A DNA stretch of 62,339 nt from Pedosphaera sp. Its GTDB lineage: Bacteria; Verrucomicrobiota; Verrucomicrobiia; Limisphaerales; JADLHS01. The notes beneath the pieces are model-generated. The model did not search any database. It had not been told where the DNA came from and was given only the letters and a program-made list of their open reading frames with translations. Of the stretch, positions 45,053 to 53,106 are shown one piece after another. Position 1 is the stretch's first letter. Every line of letters starts with the position of its first letter. A program made the translations under genes and the position numbers. The stretch covers positions 1 to 62,339 of the forward strand of contig SIBJ01000014.1 in NCBI GenBank assembly GCA_009695195.1, given 5' to 3'.

Positions 45053-46276
45053 CTAAAACGAATAACGGACGCCCAGTTTGGCGTAGGGACCCCAGAGCAA
45101 CTCGTTTTGCGAACCCGCGCCGGGGTAATCAACGATGCTGAACTTCGCCTGAAACCCAATGTCCGCATACATTCGGAACAGCCCCGAACTCCCGACGCGA
45201 TATTCGAAGCGAACCGTGCCACGCCCGATTCCGCCCATCAGCGTGTTGTCTATGCTCACGGGGGTCTTGGTGTAGCCGGGATCCTGCGGCAAATCTTCGG
45301 TGCTGTCCTGATTTCGGAACCCGTAGAACCCTTCACCTTCGCCTTGCAACGCCACGCTCCATTTTCGGCTCGCGTGGAGTGTGTACCGCACACCGAAACC
45401 GATGTTACCAAGAATATCCTGGGCTTGATTGTCCTGCACATAGAGACCTAGAAACGGCAGCGTCGTTGTCCATTTCATGTCGGATTGCACGAAACTTCCG
45501 CCGACCCGCAGATAGGCCGAAAGCCGCCGACCGCGCAAACGGGGAAACGAGTAGCGGATGTAACCCTGAAACCAGGTGTCATCCAGCGTGAATTGTGACG
45601 GTAGTCCGATGATGGTTGGATTTCCCGATGAACTTCCCTTGGCATACGACACGTCGAAATACCAGGCCTGTCCGTAGGAATAGGAGACCGTGCCGCCAAA
45701 ATATAATGAACTGCGGTCCGCCTGGGCCGCTTGTTGGAAACTCGAATTATTGAACGCCGCGCCGATCGAGTAACCGAACGGAAGTGAGATCGTCCCCTGC
45801 CCCATGAAAAGGTCGCCCGACGCGGAGACTTCGTTCTTCGTCGCTTTCGGCACCTGCAGCCGCGGCGAAGGCGCGCTCAACACCGGCGAGCCGGTCCCCG
45901 GTGCCGACGACGGCGGCGTCGCGTTGAAGGTTGGCGCGGTCGGTGCGGGTGCGGGTGTTGCTGGTGTCGTTCGCGGCGGAGGTGAAGTGACCGGTGCGCG
46001 CGTGGCCGGCGTCTTCCCCGCGGCCTTCGGTTTCCAAAGTCCTTTTTTCTGGGCGTCCGGCCAGACCGCATTGACATCCGCGCCGTACTCCGGCTCGGGC
46101 TCGTCCTTCGCCGCCCGAGCCAACGCCTGTCCGCCTGCCAGAGCGGCGCAGAGCAGGCCGCAGAGCAGGCGCGCCGCAGTTGACGTCGGAATGCGCTGGC
46201 GCACCGACGGGACTTCACGGGCGCTCCAAAGTATTTGGCGAATTTTCAACAGCCGGAATTGAATCGTTTTTTTCAT
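45053..46276 (-). CDS. Outer-membrane beta-barrel protein with proline-rich periplasmic linker
   Basis: I start at the ATG at 46276 (MKKTIQFRLL), preceded by AGAAGGG. The 407-residue protein has a basic, hydrophobic leader (TAARLLCGLLCAALAGGQALA), a Pro/Ala/Thr-rich linker (about 80-140), and then alternating amphipathic strands typical of a beta-barrel (FGGTVSYSYGQAWYFDVSY, GYIRYSFPRLRGRRLSAYLRVGG). It ends in GVRYSF, with the terminal aromatic residue recognised by the BAM machinery. It is not an OmpA-type protein; no peptidoglycan-binding motif is seen. The barrel and the secreted propeller/Ig gene 19 bases downstream are surely one transcript, so the barrel may anchor or export that protein. 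Confidence 0.75.
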   Translation of the reverse strand: MKKTIQFRLLKIRQILWSAREVPSVRQRIPTSTAARLLCGLLCAALAGGQALARAAKDEPEPEYGADVNAVWPDAQKKGLWKPKAAGKTPATRAPVTSPPPRTTPATPAPAPTAPTFNATPPSSAPGTGSPVLSAPSPRLQVPKATKNEVSASGDLFMGQGTISLPFGYSIGAAFNNSSFQQAAQADRSSLYFGGTVSYSYGQAWYFDVSYAKGSSSGNPTIIGLPSQFTLDDTWFQGYIRYSFPRLRGRRLSAYLRVGGSFVQSDMKWTTTLPFLGLYVQDNQAQDILGNIGFGVRYTLHASRKWSVALQGEGEGFYGFRNQDSTEDLPQDPGYTKTPVSIDNTLMGGIGRGTVRFEYRVGSSGLFRMYADIGFQAKFSIVDYPGAGSQNELLWGPYAKLGVRYSF

Positions 46277-46423
46277 TGTAGCTGTCCCTTCTTCTCGACG
46301 CACAAAATAGCCACTGACTTGCGTTTCCGAATCTCTCTCGCCGCCCGGACAATCCTCGCCCGGAACGGTCACAACAACGCTGAAATCCCCCCTAGCGGGC
46401 GGAGATTCATTTACTGGTGCGCC

Positions 46424-46453
46424 CATTTAGTCCGCCACCCACTTCATTGTCAA
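46424..46453 (-). promoter_or_regulatory. Candidate sigma70-like promoter for the outer-membrane barrel gene
   Basis: On the minus strand a perfect TTGACA (46453-46448) is followed after 18 bases by TAAATG (46429-46424), a weak -10 match. It lies in the 286-base gap between the pseudokinase stop and the barrel gene, about 150 bases before the ATG. If real, the T6SS-like run has an internal promoter here. The rest of this gap shows nothing I can name. Confidence 0.35.
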
Positions 46454-46562
46454 ATAGTTTTCCACAGCCAACTTGCAATAAAAGACGGGCCGGCTTTCAC
46501 CATGCCAACCGCTCCGCCGTCCGTTCCCGAACTATTCCGCCGGGTAAATCCACCCAGCCGCC

Positions 46563-49500
46563 TCACTGGGTGTTCCAGTACTTCATAATCTTGTCGAGTT
46601 CGTCGAGGCACTTCTTGCGCTCCGCATCGAGCCAGCCTTTCGCGGTGAACCCCGCGCGCAGATATTTCGACTCGGCTTGAAACTGATCGAGCGTCGGCAG
46701 GAAAACTTTGGCAAAAGGTGCCTCGGCGCTATTCTCCGGCAAAACCGTGGCCCCCTGTTTCTTAACGCTGAATTGTTTCATCAGATTGGCGAGCCGGTCA
46801 TTGAAGTCCTTGTAAGCCTTCGAGTCCTCTGCCTGGGCATCCAGCCCCGCTTTGGCGTTCCTTTGCAGCGTCTTCGCGCCCGCGTCGTCCGGCTGGAGCG
46901 CCAGCGCCTCGCGCGCCTTCTCCGCGGCGACGGGGTATTCCCGACGCGTGTAAGCGGCGTTGCCTTCGGTCATCGCAGTGTCGAACTGCCGCTTCCGGGT
47001 CTCCGCCGCGATCTGCACGTCCAGTTTTTGTTTCGCGTCGGCCTTCAATTTTTCGGCGTCCAGATCGCCTGGTTTGCTTGCCAAAGCCTTGTCCGCTTGA
47101 TCCATGGCAAGTTGATACTCGCGCGCGTCCAACTTCTTTTTCGCCTCGGCCATAGCTCCGGTATAGGCGGCCTGTTTTTGCTGCGCCGTTATTTCGGCGT
47201 TCAACTGCGCCACGGCCTTCGTATATTCCGCATCCGCTTGCGACAGCAGCGTACGCTCCGGCAATTTCTCCGCGAGCCGCATCGCTTGCGCAAAAAAATC
47301 TTTTGCCGCACTCCACCCATTGGTCGCCGCGGCCGCTTTCCCCTGCCCCACCAACGCCTGGGCCTCGGCCTGCCATTGTTTTTCCTGTGCTTGCAGTTTC
47401 ATCGCCGCGACCGCGCGGTCCAATCCCGCGCGCGCATCCTTCGCGCGACCGTCATTCAATTGCCCGGCGAGGGCCAAAGCCTGGTTAAAATAATTCGAGG
47501 CGGAGTCCCATAGCTTCGCGACCTCGGCCTGGCCGGCCTGCGCGATCAGCCCGGTGAGCTGCTTCACTGACGACTGAAGCTTGTTCCAGTTTTCCAATCC
47601 CGCTTGCGCCTTGCTCAACTCGGCCTCGGCCTTCGCCACCTGCTCCTGATCTTGCAGGCCCTTCGCGATGCCGGCCGCCTTGTTGAATTGGGTGATCGCG
47701 TCGGACCAACCGTTCGTTTGCGCGGCGGCCGCGCCGAGCGACATGTAACTCCGGTAATTTTTCGCCGCCTGATCTTTCTGCGCGCTGGCGATGAGATTCG
47801 CTTCGGCCTCCCGCAACGCCTCGCGCGCCTGCGCCTGATAGCCGGTGTCCTTCAACTCCACCGCCCGGTCCAACGCGCGCTTGAACAAGTTCGTCGCCGT
47901 CGTCAAATCCGCCGCCGCCTTTCCTCGCGTCATCCAATCCACAAATTCATCGCGGCTCTTTTTCTCCGAGAGATATTTTGCCTGCGAGGTTTTCGCCGCT
48001 CGCAGTTCGTTGTTGGCGGTGTTGATGCGCTCGGAATCTTTCAAGGTCGTCGCCACGGTCAGCGAGCGATTCAAGAAATCGGTCGCCTCCGTCCAGCCAT
48101 TGGTCAGCGCGGCGGCGCGGGCGGACGCCACCAATCCGTCGGCCTCGGCGCGCATCCGGTCTTCCGCCGACCGCGCGTTGAGCATGTCGGCGGCGCGCTT
48201 CGAGCCTTCTTGGGCCCGCGTCTTCGCGGCCTGGTCTTCCAACTCCGCCGCCAAAGGCAACGCCTTGTCAAAATCCGTCCGGGCTTCGTCCCAAAGGCTT
48301 TTGCTGATCGCCACGTCACCTGCGCTCAGCAACCTTTCCATTTCGCCACGCTTCGCCGCCGCCGTGACCTTGAGCTTTTCCTTCTCGCGCAAATCGGAAA
48401 TCTGTTTTCGCATTCCGGCCACCGACGGCTGATTCGGTTTCCATTTCTCGGCGACCTCCAGAAACTTTTCCGCTTCATCCAGTTTTTCGGAAGTCAACTT
48501 CGCGTCCGCCGACTGGACGGCGTTGTTGAATTCCCGATTGATGTGCGCTTCGATCTCGGATTCAACCGCCACCGCGTCCTTGTCGCCTGGTTTTCTCGCC
48601 AGAGCGCTCTTAATCTTTCCTTGCGCCTCAAACAGGTTCGTCACACCCAACGCCTGCTTCGCCGCCGTCAAATCCGCCTGAAAGTTTGCCTCGTTCCGTT
48701 TGCTGCTCTGAACCTTGAGCGCGTAAGCGCCGCCGCCCACCAGGCACACGACTCCCACCACGGTCAGGATGAGCAAAAGTTTTCCGCCGCCACCGGCGAG
48801 CGTGTGTTCCTTCGCCAGCGATTCGAGCGTGACCGCGTCGGCGGCGCGGTTGGCGTTGAGCAGTTGATTGCAAAGTTTCAGCCAGCGATCGCCGTCCTTT
48901 CCCAGCGCCTTCCACGCGGGCGTTGGGGCGATGGGCCAGTTGTAATCTTCACTGCTGGTGAGCAGCCGGCTCTCGACCAGTTGCAAAATAATCTCGCCGA
49001 TGCCCCGCAAGTCCTGCGCCTCCATCGTGCCGGCGAGCAGTTCGAGATTGGGATTGTCCAGCTCGTGCGCCGGACCGGCGGGAAACGGATCCGTGAGCAG
49101 GATCGGCGTCTGATGAAACTTGCCTTTCGTCCCCACGCGGAACGCGTTGCTCACTTTCAGGTTGCCGTGGGAATAACCGCGCGATTGTTTCAGCGCGAGG
49201 CAGCCGGCCGCCAGGTGCGCCACCACATTTCGAAGGCCCGCGCTGTCCACGCCGCCGCGCCGGGTGATCCACGCCTTGAGATTGCTGCGGGAATAAAAAT
49301 CCGTGGCATACCACGCGCCTTCGTCGGCGATGCCGAAGTCATGTACGGGCGAGAGACACGCGCCGCCTTCCGCCTGGGCTTTCTTCAGGTCCTTGATGCC
49401 GGCGAGAAATTCCAACCCACGATCCCGCGCCAGCGCGTCGGGAGATTCGGCGCGAACTCCTCCGCGCCGGCGCGCGGAGAAAACTTTGATGGCGTACTCG

Positions 49501-49604
49501 CGGCCGTCCCCCTTCTGCGCCCGCCACACCGTGGAGATGTGTCCGCGCTCGTCGGTGATCGCGACCGGTTCGCCGCTGGAATGGTAATCACCGAAGGTTG
49601 GCAT
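46563..49604 (-). CDS. Membrane-anchored kinase-like protein (probable pseudokinase) with long coiled-coil/TPR arm
   Basis: The 1013-residue protein has a Ser/Thr kinase-like N-terminal domain (1-265). The VAIK lysine is kept (YAIKVF, K40), but the glycine-rich loop is lost and the catalytic HRD is HGN (H146-G147-N148 in HGNLKVSN), while DFG reads DPF (D172). Phosphotransfer is therefore unlikely, though not excluded. A transmembrane helix follows (275-294: KLLLILTVVGVVCLVGGGAY). The remaining 720 residues are an Ala/Lys/Glu-rich coiled-coil and TPR-like arm, predicted periplasmic. The tail (KYLRAGFTAKGWLDAERKKC...YWNTQ) resembles that of the TagF fusion. In T6SS, PpkA is a comparable membrane kinase; this protein may replace it as a non-catalytic sensor or scaffold. 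Confidence 0.8.
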   Translation of the reverse strand: MPTFGDYHSSGEPVAITDERGHISTVWRAQKGDGREYAIKVFSARRRGGVRAESPDALARDRGLEFLAGIKDLKKAQAEGGACLSPVHDFGIADEGAWYATDFYSRSNLKAWITRRGGVDSAGLRNVVAHLAAGCLALKQSRGYSHGNLKVSNAFRVGTKGKFHQTPILLTDPFPAGPAHELDNPNLELLAGTMEAQDLRGIGEIILQLVESRLLTSSEDYNWPIAPTPAWKALGKDGDRWLKLCNQLLNANRAADAVTLESLAKEHTLAGGGGKLLLILTVVGVVCLVGGGAYALKVQSSKRNEANFQADLTAAKQALGVTNLFEAQGKIKSALARKPGDKDAVAVESEIEAHINREFNNAVQSADAKLTSEKLDEAEKFLEVAEKWKPNQPSVAGMRKQISDLREKEKLKVTAAAKRGEMERLLSAGDVAISKSLWDEARTDFDKALPLAAELEDQAAKTRAQEGSKRAADMLNARSAEDRMRAEADGLVASARAAALTNGWTEATDFLNRSLTVATTLKDSERINTANNELRAAKTSQAKYLSEKKSRDEFVDWMTRGKAAADLTTATNLFKRALDRAVELKDTGYQAQAREALREAEANLIASAQKDQAAKNYRSYMSLGAAAAQTNGWSDAITQFNKAAGIAKGLQDQEQVAKAEAELSKAQAGLENWNKLQSSVKQLTGLIAQAGQAEVAKLWDSASNYFNQALALAGQLNDGRAKDARAGLDRAVAAMKLQAQEKQWQAEAQALVGQGKAAAATNGWSAAKDFFAQAMRLAEKLPERTLLSQADAEYTKAVAQLNAEITAQQKQAAYTGAMAEAKKKLDAREYQLAMDQADKALASKPGDLDAEKLKADAKQKLDVQIAAETRKRQFDTAMTEGNAAYTRREYPVAAEKAREALALQPDDAGAKTLQRNAKAGLDAQAEDSKAYKDFNDRLANLMKQFSVKKQGATVLPENSAEAPFAKVFLPTLDQFQAESKYLRAGFTAKGWLDAERKKCLDELDKIMKYWNTQ

Positions 49605-49714
49605 GGCGTCGCTCGTGCCGGAAACGTTCTGACCCGCACCACCCGCAAACGCCCCAGCCCCACGCGGGGTAAGATGCCGTGAACATCAACGTGTTTTCCT
49701 GCGAGTGACCCCGG

Positions 49715-50224
49715 TCATTTCGGCAACTTGGGGGCGGTCGTGGTGTAAACCCGTTCGTCCTCGATCACAATGTTCAGGACTTTGTCCTTCGCTTCCCACG
49801 CGTTTTTGTCCAGCGGGAGAATCAACCGCCGCGCATCGGTGGCGTCGTTCGACATGTCGCGCGCTTTCAAATCCGCGAACACCAGCAGTTCGCTCGCGCC
49901 GTAACTGAACCACGTGCGCCACACCGGATCGTCGCCGCGCACCGTCCACACCGGGCCAGTCTCGAACTTGGTGGCGATCTTCTTCGCGTTCTTGCGCGTC
50001 GGATTGCCGGGCTTCCAGTAGTCATTGGGTTTCACCGTGTTCATCCAGTAGGTTTTGTCCAGCGCCGTCACGCCGATCAAATCCACCTCGATTGACGCCG
50101 GCGTGGTCTTGTTCACCACGATTGTCCACGCCACGGGTTTGGGTGCGGGGGTGCCGCATCCCGCCGCGACGAAAGACACCGCCACGAGCAACAAGCTGAC
50201 AACGTTTCTTTGAATCGGTTTCAT
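49715..50224 (-). CDS. Lipoprotein, possibly TssJ-like
   Basis: I start at the ATG at 50224 (MKPIQRNVVSLLLV). The 169-residue protein has a lipoprotein leader with lipobox FVAAGC (Cys about residue 23) and no Asp at +2, so outer-membrane sorting is plausible. The mature part is beta-rich (WTIVVNKTTPASIEVDLIGV, ELLVFADLKARD, LILPLDKNAWEAKDKVLNIVIEDERVY). Size, lipid anchor and sandwich-like pattern fit TssJ, the outer-membrane lipoprotein that holds TssM, but sequence similarity is weak by eye. It is the first gene of the minus-strand T6SS-like run, 110 bases before the pseudokinase. An unrelated lipoprotein is the alternative. Confidence 0.5.
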   Translation of the reverse strand: MKPIQRNVVSLLLVAVSFVAAGCGTPAPKPVAWTIVVNKTTPASIEVDLIGVTALDKTYWMNTVKPNDYWKPGNPTRKNAKKIATKFETGPVWTVRGDDPVWRTWFSYGASELLVFADLKARDMSNDATDARRLILPLDKNAWEAKDKVLNIVIEDERVYTTTAPKLPK

Positions 50225-50256
50225 AGTTTGATGGTAGTTTCCGCTCTGTTGTGACT

Positions 50257-50285
50257 TTACTAAGCAACGCACCCGACTTGGTCAA
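50257..50285 (-). promoter_or_regulatory. Candidate promoter for the T6SS-like gene run
   Basis: On the minus strand TTGACC (50285-50280) is followed by a 17-base spacer and TAGTAA (50262-50257), about 33 bases before the lipoprotein ATG at 50224. The -35 is a 5/6 match and the -10 is weak. It lies in the 162-base divergent gap, where regulators of both directions could bind. Confidence 0.35.
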
Positions 50286-50386
50286 GCCGCAAAGCGACTC
50301 CCGGCGCTCGCCACCGGGACCGCGACCGCACCGCCGCCCCGGTTTTGCTTTGCAATGGGACATTTCTCTGCCATAAAGCAACCCGC

Positions 50387-52342
50387 ATGGCAAGCAACGA
50401 CCCGTCCACCCGCGGCAACACCCCAACCGGTTTCGGCTTGGCACCCATCCATGGCACCGATGACTCACCCGCCCTGCGCATCTGCGTCTTTGCCCGCCTC
50501 GAACCCGACGCGGCCACCAATCCCTTTCTCCTCCTGCGCGAACTTCCCGGCTCGCGCGTTTACCTCGGCGCCGTGTGCGACGCCAGCGCCCGCATCCAGG
50601 AATACGTCGAGCTTTGCGTGCAGACCCTTGAACTCCGCGACCTGACTTTTTCCAATTACCAGGAACGCCTCGCGAATTTCTCCTTCGACCAGCGCTGGCG
50701 CGCGGAATTTGATGCGCACCTCGCGCAACGGCGCGACGCCGTCATCGTGACCGGGATGGAAACCAAAAATCCCGGGCCCGTGCTCGTCAAACCGCGGCAA
50801 AATCTAACCGGCTTCGTCCCAGTCGAGATGAGCAAATGGCGCGTCTGCACCGACGACGCCGTTCTCGCACACCACGGCCTCCCGGCGTACACCACGTCGC
50901 CTTACCGCTACCTTTATCAGCCGGACGCCGAGCCGAAAACTTTTCTCCCCACCGCCGACGATGCGCCCAACAACTCGCACGTGCAGGAAATTGCCCGGTT
51001 GAAGTCCACGCCCGACGTGCGCGCCATTTTCAACCTCCACGCCGGTCTCGTTTCCGTCACCCGTTTCAACCAGCTCGGGCTGGAAGATTTTCTCCAGATC
51101 CTCGAAGGCCGCGCCTGGAATTCCGACGACGCGGGCAACACGAAGGTTTTTCTCAAGCGCGTCTATTCGGATCTCCACGCCTGGTCCGCGAGTCCGAAGG
51201 GAATGCCGTTCCTGCTCCACGGTTTCGCCAGTTCGCGCGAAAGCCTGAACGAAATTTTCTTTTTGAAACTGACCGCGTTGCGCGCGCTGTTCACGGAAGT
51301 GCGCGCCAGCATCAAGGCCCATCAACTCCCGCTGCTCAACCTCTCGCCCGCAAGTTTCCGCCTCTCGCTCCCGGAAGTCGGCGACCACTTCCCCGCGCTG
51401 TGGGCCTCCCGCTGCGTGCTCGTCAAACCCGGCCAGGCCTACCCGCTCAAGATCAAATCCACCGAGCAAAAATATTTCATCCGCCTCGGCCGCGTCGAAC
51501 CGTCGCCGTTTTTGCCCGAGGGACTCGGCGCGCATTCCTTCGGCATCGGCAGCGTGCGCCTGCGCAATGTGCTGACCGACACCGACGGCACCGCGCTCGA
51601 AGGCACGCTCGTCGCCGAAGATTATCTCGGCCTCGACTCGCACGACCTGCTTTGGTTCAAGCTCCCGCTCGGCCAGGAGCGGCTCGAATTCTATGCGCAC
51701 GTTTACACCGGCGAAACCATCGGCCCGCGCGAAGCCCGCTTCCGCACCGTGCCGGCGCGGCTCGCCGAACCGGTCGTCGCCGCGCTCAAACGCGCCGCCG
51801 GCACCGTCTTCCAAAAATCGCCCTACGAAATCTGGCCGCTGCTCAGTTCGCCGTGCGACCTTTATTCCCTCGGCGTGATCGCCACCCGCGTGCTGCTCGC
51901 CAACAGCCAGACCAATCTCCCGGTGGTGCTCGACGAAATTCTCAGCCTCACCCGCCGCCTGAGCAAAGATGCCGCCGAAGACGCGGCGTCACTTCCAAAA
52001 TTGAAAGCACTGCTCGACGCCGAACCGCGCCTCCGCGATCTCGTCAGCCCGCACGCGTTGATTGAATCCGGTCTGTCCCCGCAGAAGGCCCGCGAATTGA
52101 TCCATCCCGAGTTGTGGCTGGAAGCGGTGAGTTTGCTGCTGCGACTTTTCCCCGGCGCCGGCGGTCACAGCTATTGTAAAAACTTTGGCGATGTTTCACC
52201 GCTCGCGTTGGAAACCGTCTTTGATCGGCCGATTCAAGAACTCGACTCGCTCGTCCTGCGCCTGCGCAGCGTGCTCACGCCCAGCCTCGCCGCCAATGAA
52301 GAGATCGCCGCGGTCCTGCTCGAACAGTTGGCGAACAGTTGA
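50387..52342 (+). CDS. Large protein with kinase C-lobe-like features (divergent partner of the T6SS-like run)
   Basis: I use the ATG at 50387; an upstream start at 50345 would add 14 residues with no support. The 651-residue protein has no signal peptide or transmembrane helix. I do not recognise a family, but a central segment (HQLPLLNLSPASFRLSLP...FPALWASRCVLVKPG) resembles the catalytic-loop region of Ser/Thr kinases without the catalytic Asp. SSPCDLYSLGVIATRVLLAN near residue 490 resembles the kinase helix F/G signature (SDIYSLGVLLYELL). It is therefore a possible pseudokinase with a large N-terminal domain. It is divergent from the lipoprotein gene and is bounded by msrB on the other side, so it marks the edge of the T6SS-like locus. 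Cytoplasmic. Confidence 0.7.
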   Translation: MASNDPSTRGNTPTGFGLAPIHGTDDSPALRICVFARLEPDAATNPFLLLRELPGSRVYLGAVCDASARIQEYVELCVQTLELRDLTFSNYQERLANFSFDQRWRAEFDAHLAQRRDAVIVTGMETKNPGPVLVKPRQNLTGFVPVEMSKWRVCTDDAVLAHHGLPAYTTSPYRYLYQPDAEPKTFLPTADDAPNNSHVQEIARLKSTPDVRAIFNLHAGLVSVTRFNQLGLEDFLQILEGRAWNSDDAGNTKVFLKRVYSDLHAWSASPKGMPFLLHGFASSRESLNEIFFLKLTALRALFTEVRASIKAHQLPLLNLSPASFRLSLPEVGDHFPALWASRCVLVKPGQAYPLKIKSTEQKYFIRLGRVEPSPFLPEGLGAHSFGIGSVRLRNVLTDTDGTALEGTLVAEDYLGLDSHDLLWFKLPLGQERLEFYAHVYTGETIGPREARFRTVPARLAEPVVAALKRAAGTVFQKSPYEIWPLLSSPCDLYSLGVIATRVLLANSQTNLPVVLDEILSLTRRLSKDAAEDAASLPKLKALLDAEPRLRDLVSPHALIESGLSPQKARELIHPELWLEAVSLLLRLFPGAGGHSYCKNFGDVSPLALETVFDRPIQELDSLVLRLRSVLTPSLAANEEIAAVLLEQLANS

Positions 52343-52364
52343 GCGCCTCGCCGACGCAACGCGT

Positions 52365-52934
52365 TTACTTCTTCTCTTCCGGCTTTGCCGTCTCCGTTTT
52401 CTTCGCCTCGAATTTCAGCGAAGCCGAATTGATGCAATACCGCAACCCCGTCGGCTGCGGACCGTCTTCAAACACGTGGCCGAGATGCCCGCCGCATTTC
52501 TTGCACATCACTTCCGTGCGCTTCATGAAAAGACTGTTGTCCGCCGCCTCCGCAATCATGTTGTTCGTCGCCGGCGAAGAAAAACTCGGCCAGCCGCAAC
52601 CCGAGTCGAACTTGCTGTCGGACTGAAATAGCGCCTCGCCGCAGCCCGCGCACCGATACGTCCCCTTGTCCTTCGTGTTCCAGAATTCGCCGGTGAACGC
52701 CCGCTCCGTGCCCTTTTGCCGCAGCACTTGATACTGCTCCGGTGTCAGTTCCTTCTTCCACTCCTCGTCGGTCTTGATGACTTTATCACTCATGGTTTGA
52801 TTGGTTTTCGCCGCCACCGCGATGCTTTTGTTCGTGGTCTCACCCGCCGACGTTGACGTCGGAATGGACGACGACCCGCAGCCGGCGGATATTATCGCCG
52901 CACCCAACAGACAAAAACTGATGCCCGCTTTCAT
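52365..52934 (-). CDS. msrB: Peptide-methionine (R)-S-oxide reductase, lipoprotein form
   Basis: I start at the ATG at 52934 ([20 protein letters not shown]), which gives a lipoprotein leader with lipobox ISAGC. The 189-residue protein has a linker of about 45 residues and the MsrB domain (about 48-175): zinc-binding CAGCG and [10 protein letters not shown] pairs, the [10 protein letters not shown] segment and the catalytic Cys in [11 protein letters not shown]. It repairs oxidised methionine-R-sulfoxide, here at the envelope. It converges with the kinase-like gene, 22 bases apart. The C-terminus is a short Lys/Glu-rich tail. Confidence 0.93.
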   Translation of the reverse strand: MKAGISFCLLGAAIISAGCGSSSIPTSTSAGETTNKSIAVAAKTNQTMSDKVIKTDEEWKKELTPEQYQVLRQKGTERAFTGEFWNTKDKGTYRCAGCGEALFQSDSKFDSGCGWPSFSSPATNNMIAEAADNSLFMKRTEVMCKKCGGHLGHVFEDGPQPTGLRYCINSASLKFEAKKTETAKPEEKK

Positions 52935-53106
52935 AATTTCACTTTGCTTTCCACTTTGTCGTTCCATTGTGGAATAACGTCCCGTTAAAAACAATGTCGC
53001 GACCGCAGATAAAAGCTTACAAATAAATTCGCCTCATCGGCAAGTTCCCTGACATAACTCTCGACGCGGTTCCCGCCGGCAAATAATCTCCCCACGCGCT
53101 TCGACC

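Noticed and set aside
47604..49682. 692-codon plus-strand frame opposite the kinase-like gene
   Set aside because: Composition is Arg/Leu/His-rich shadow coding; the minus-strand frame has a kinase fold pattern, a transmembrane helix and coiled coil.
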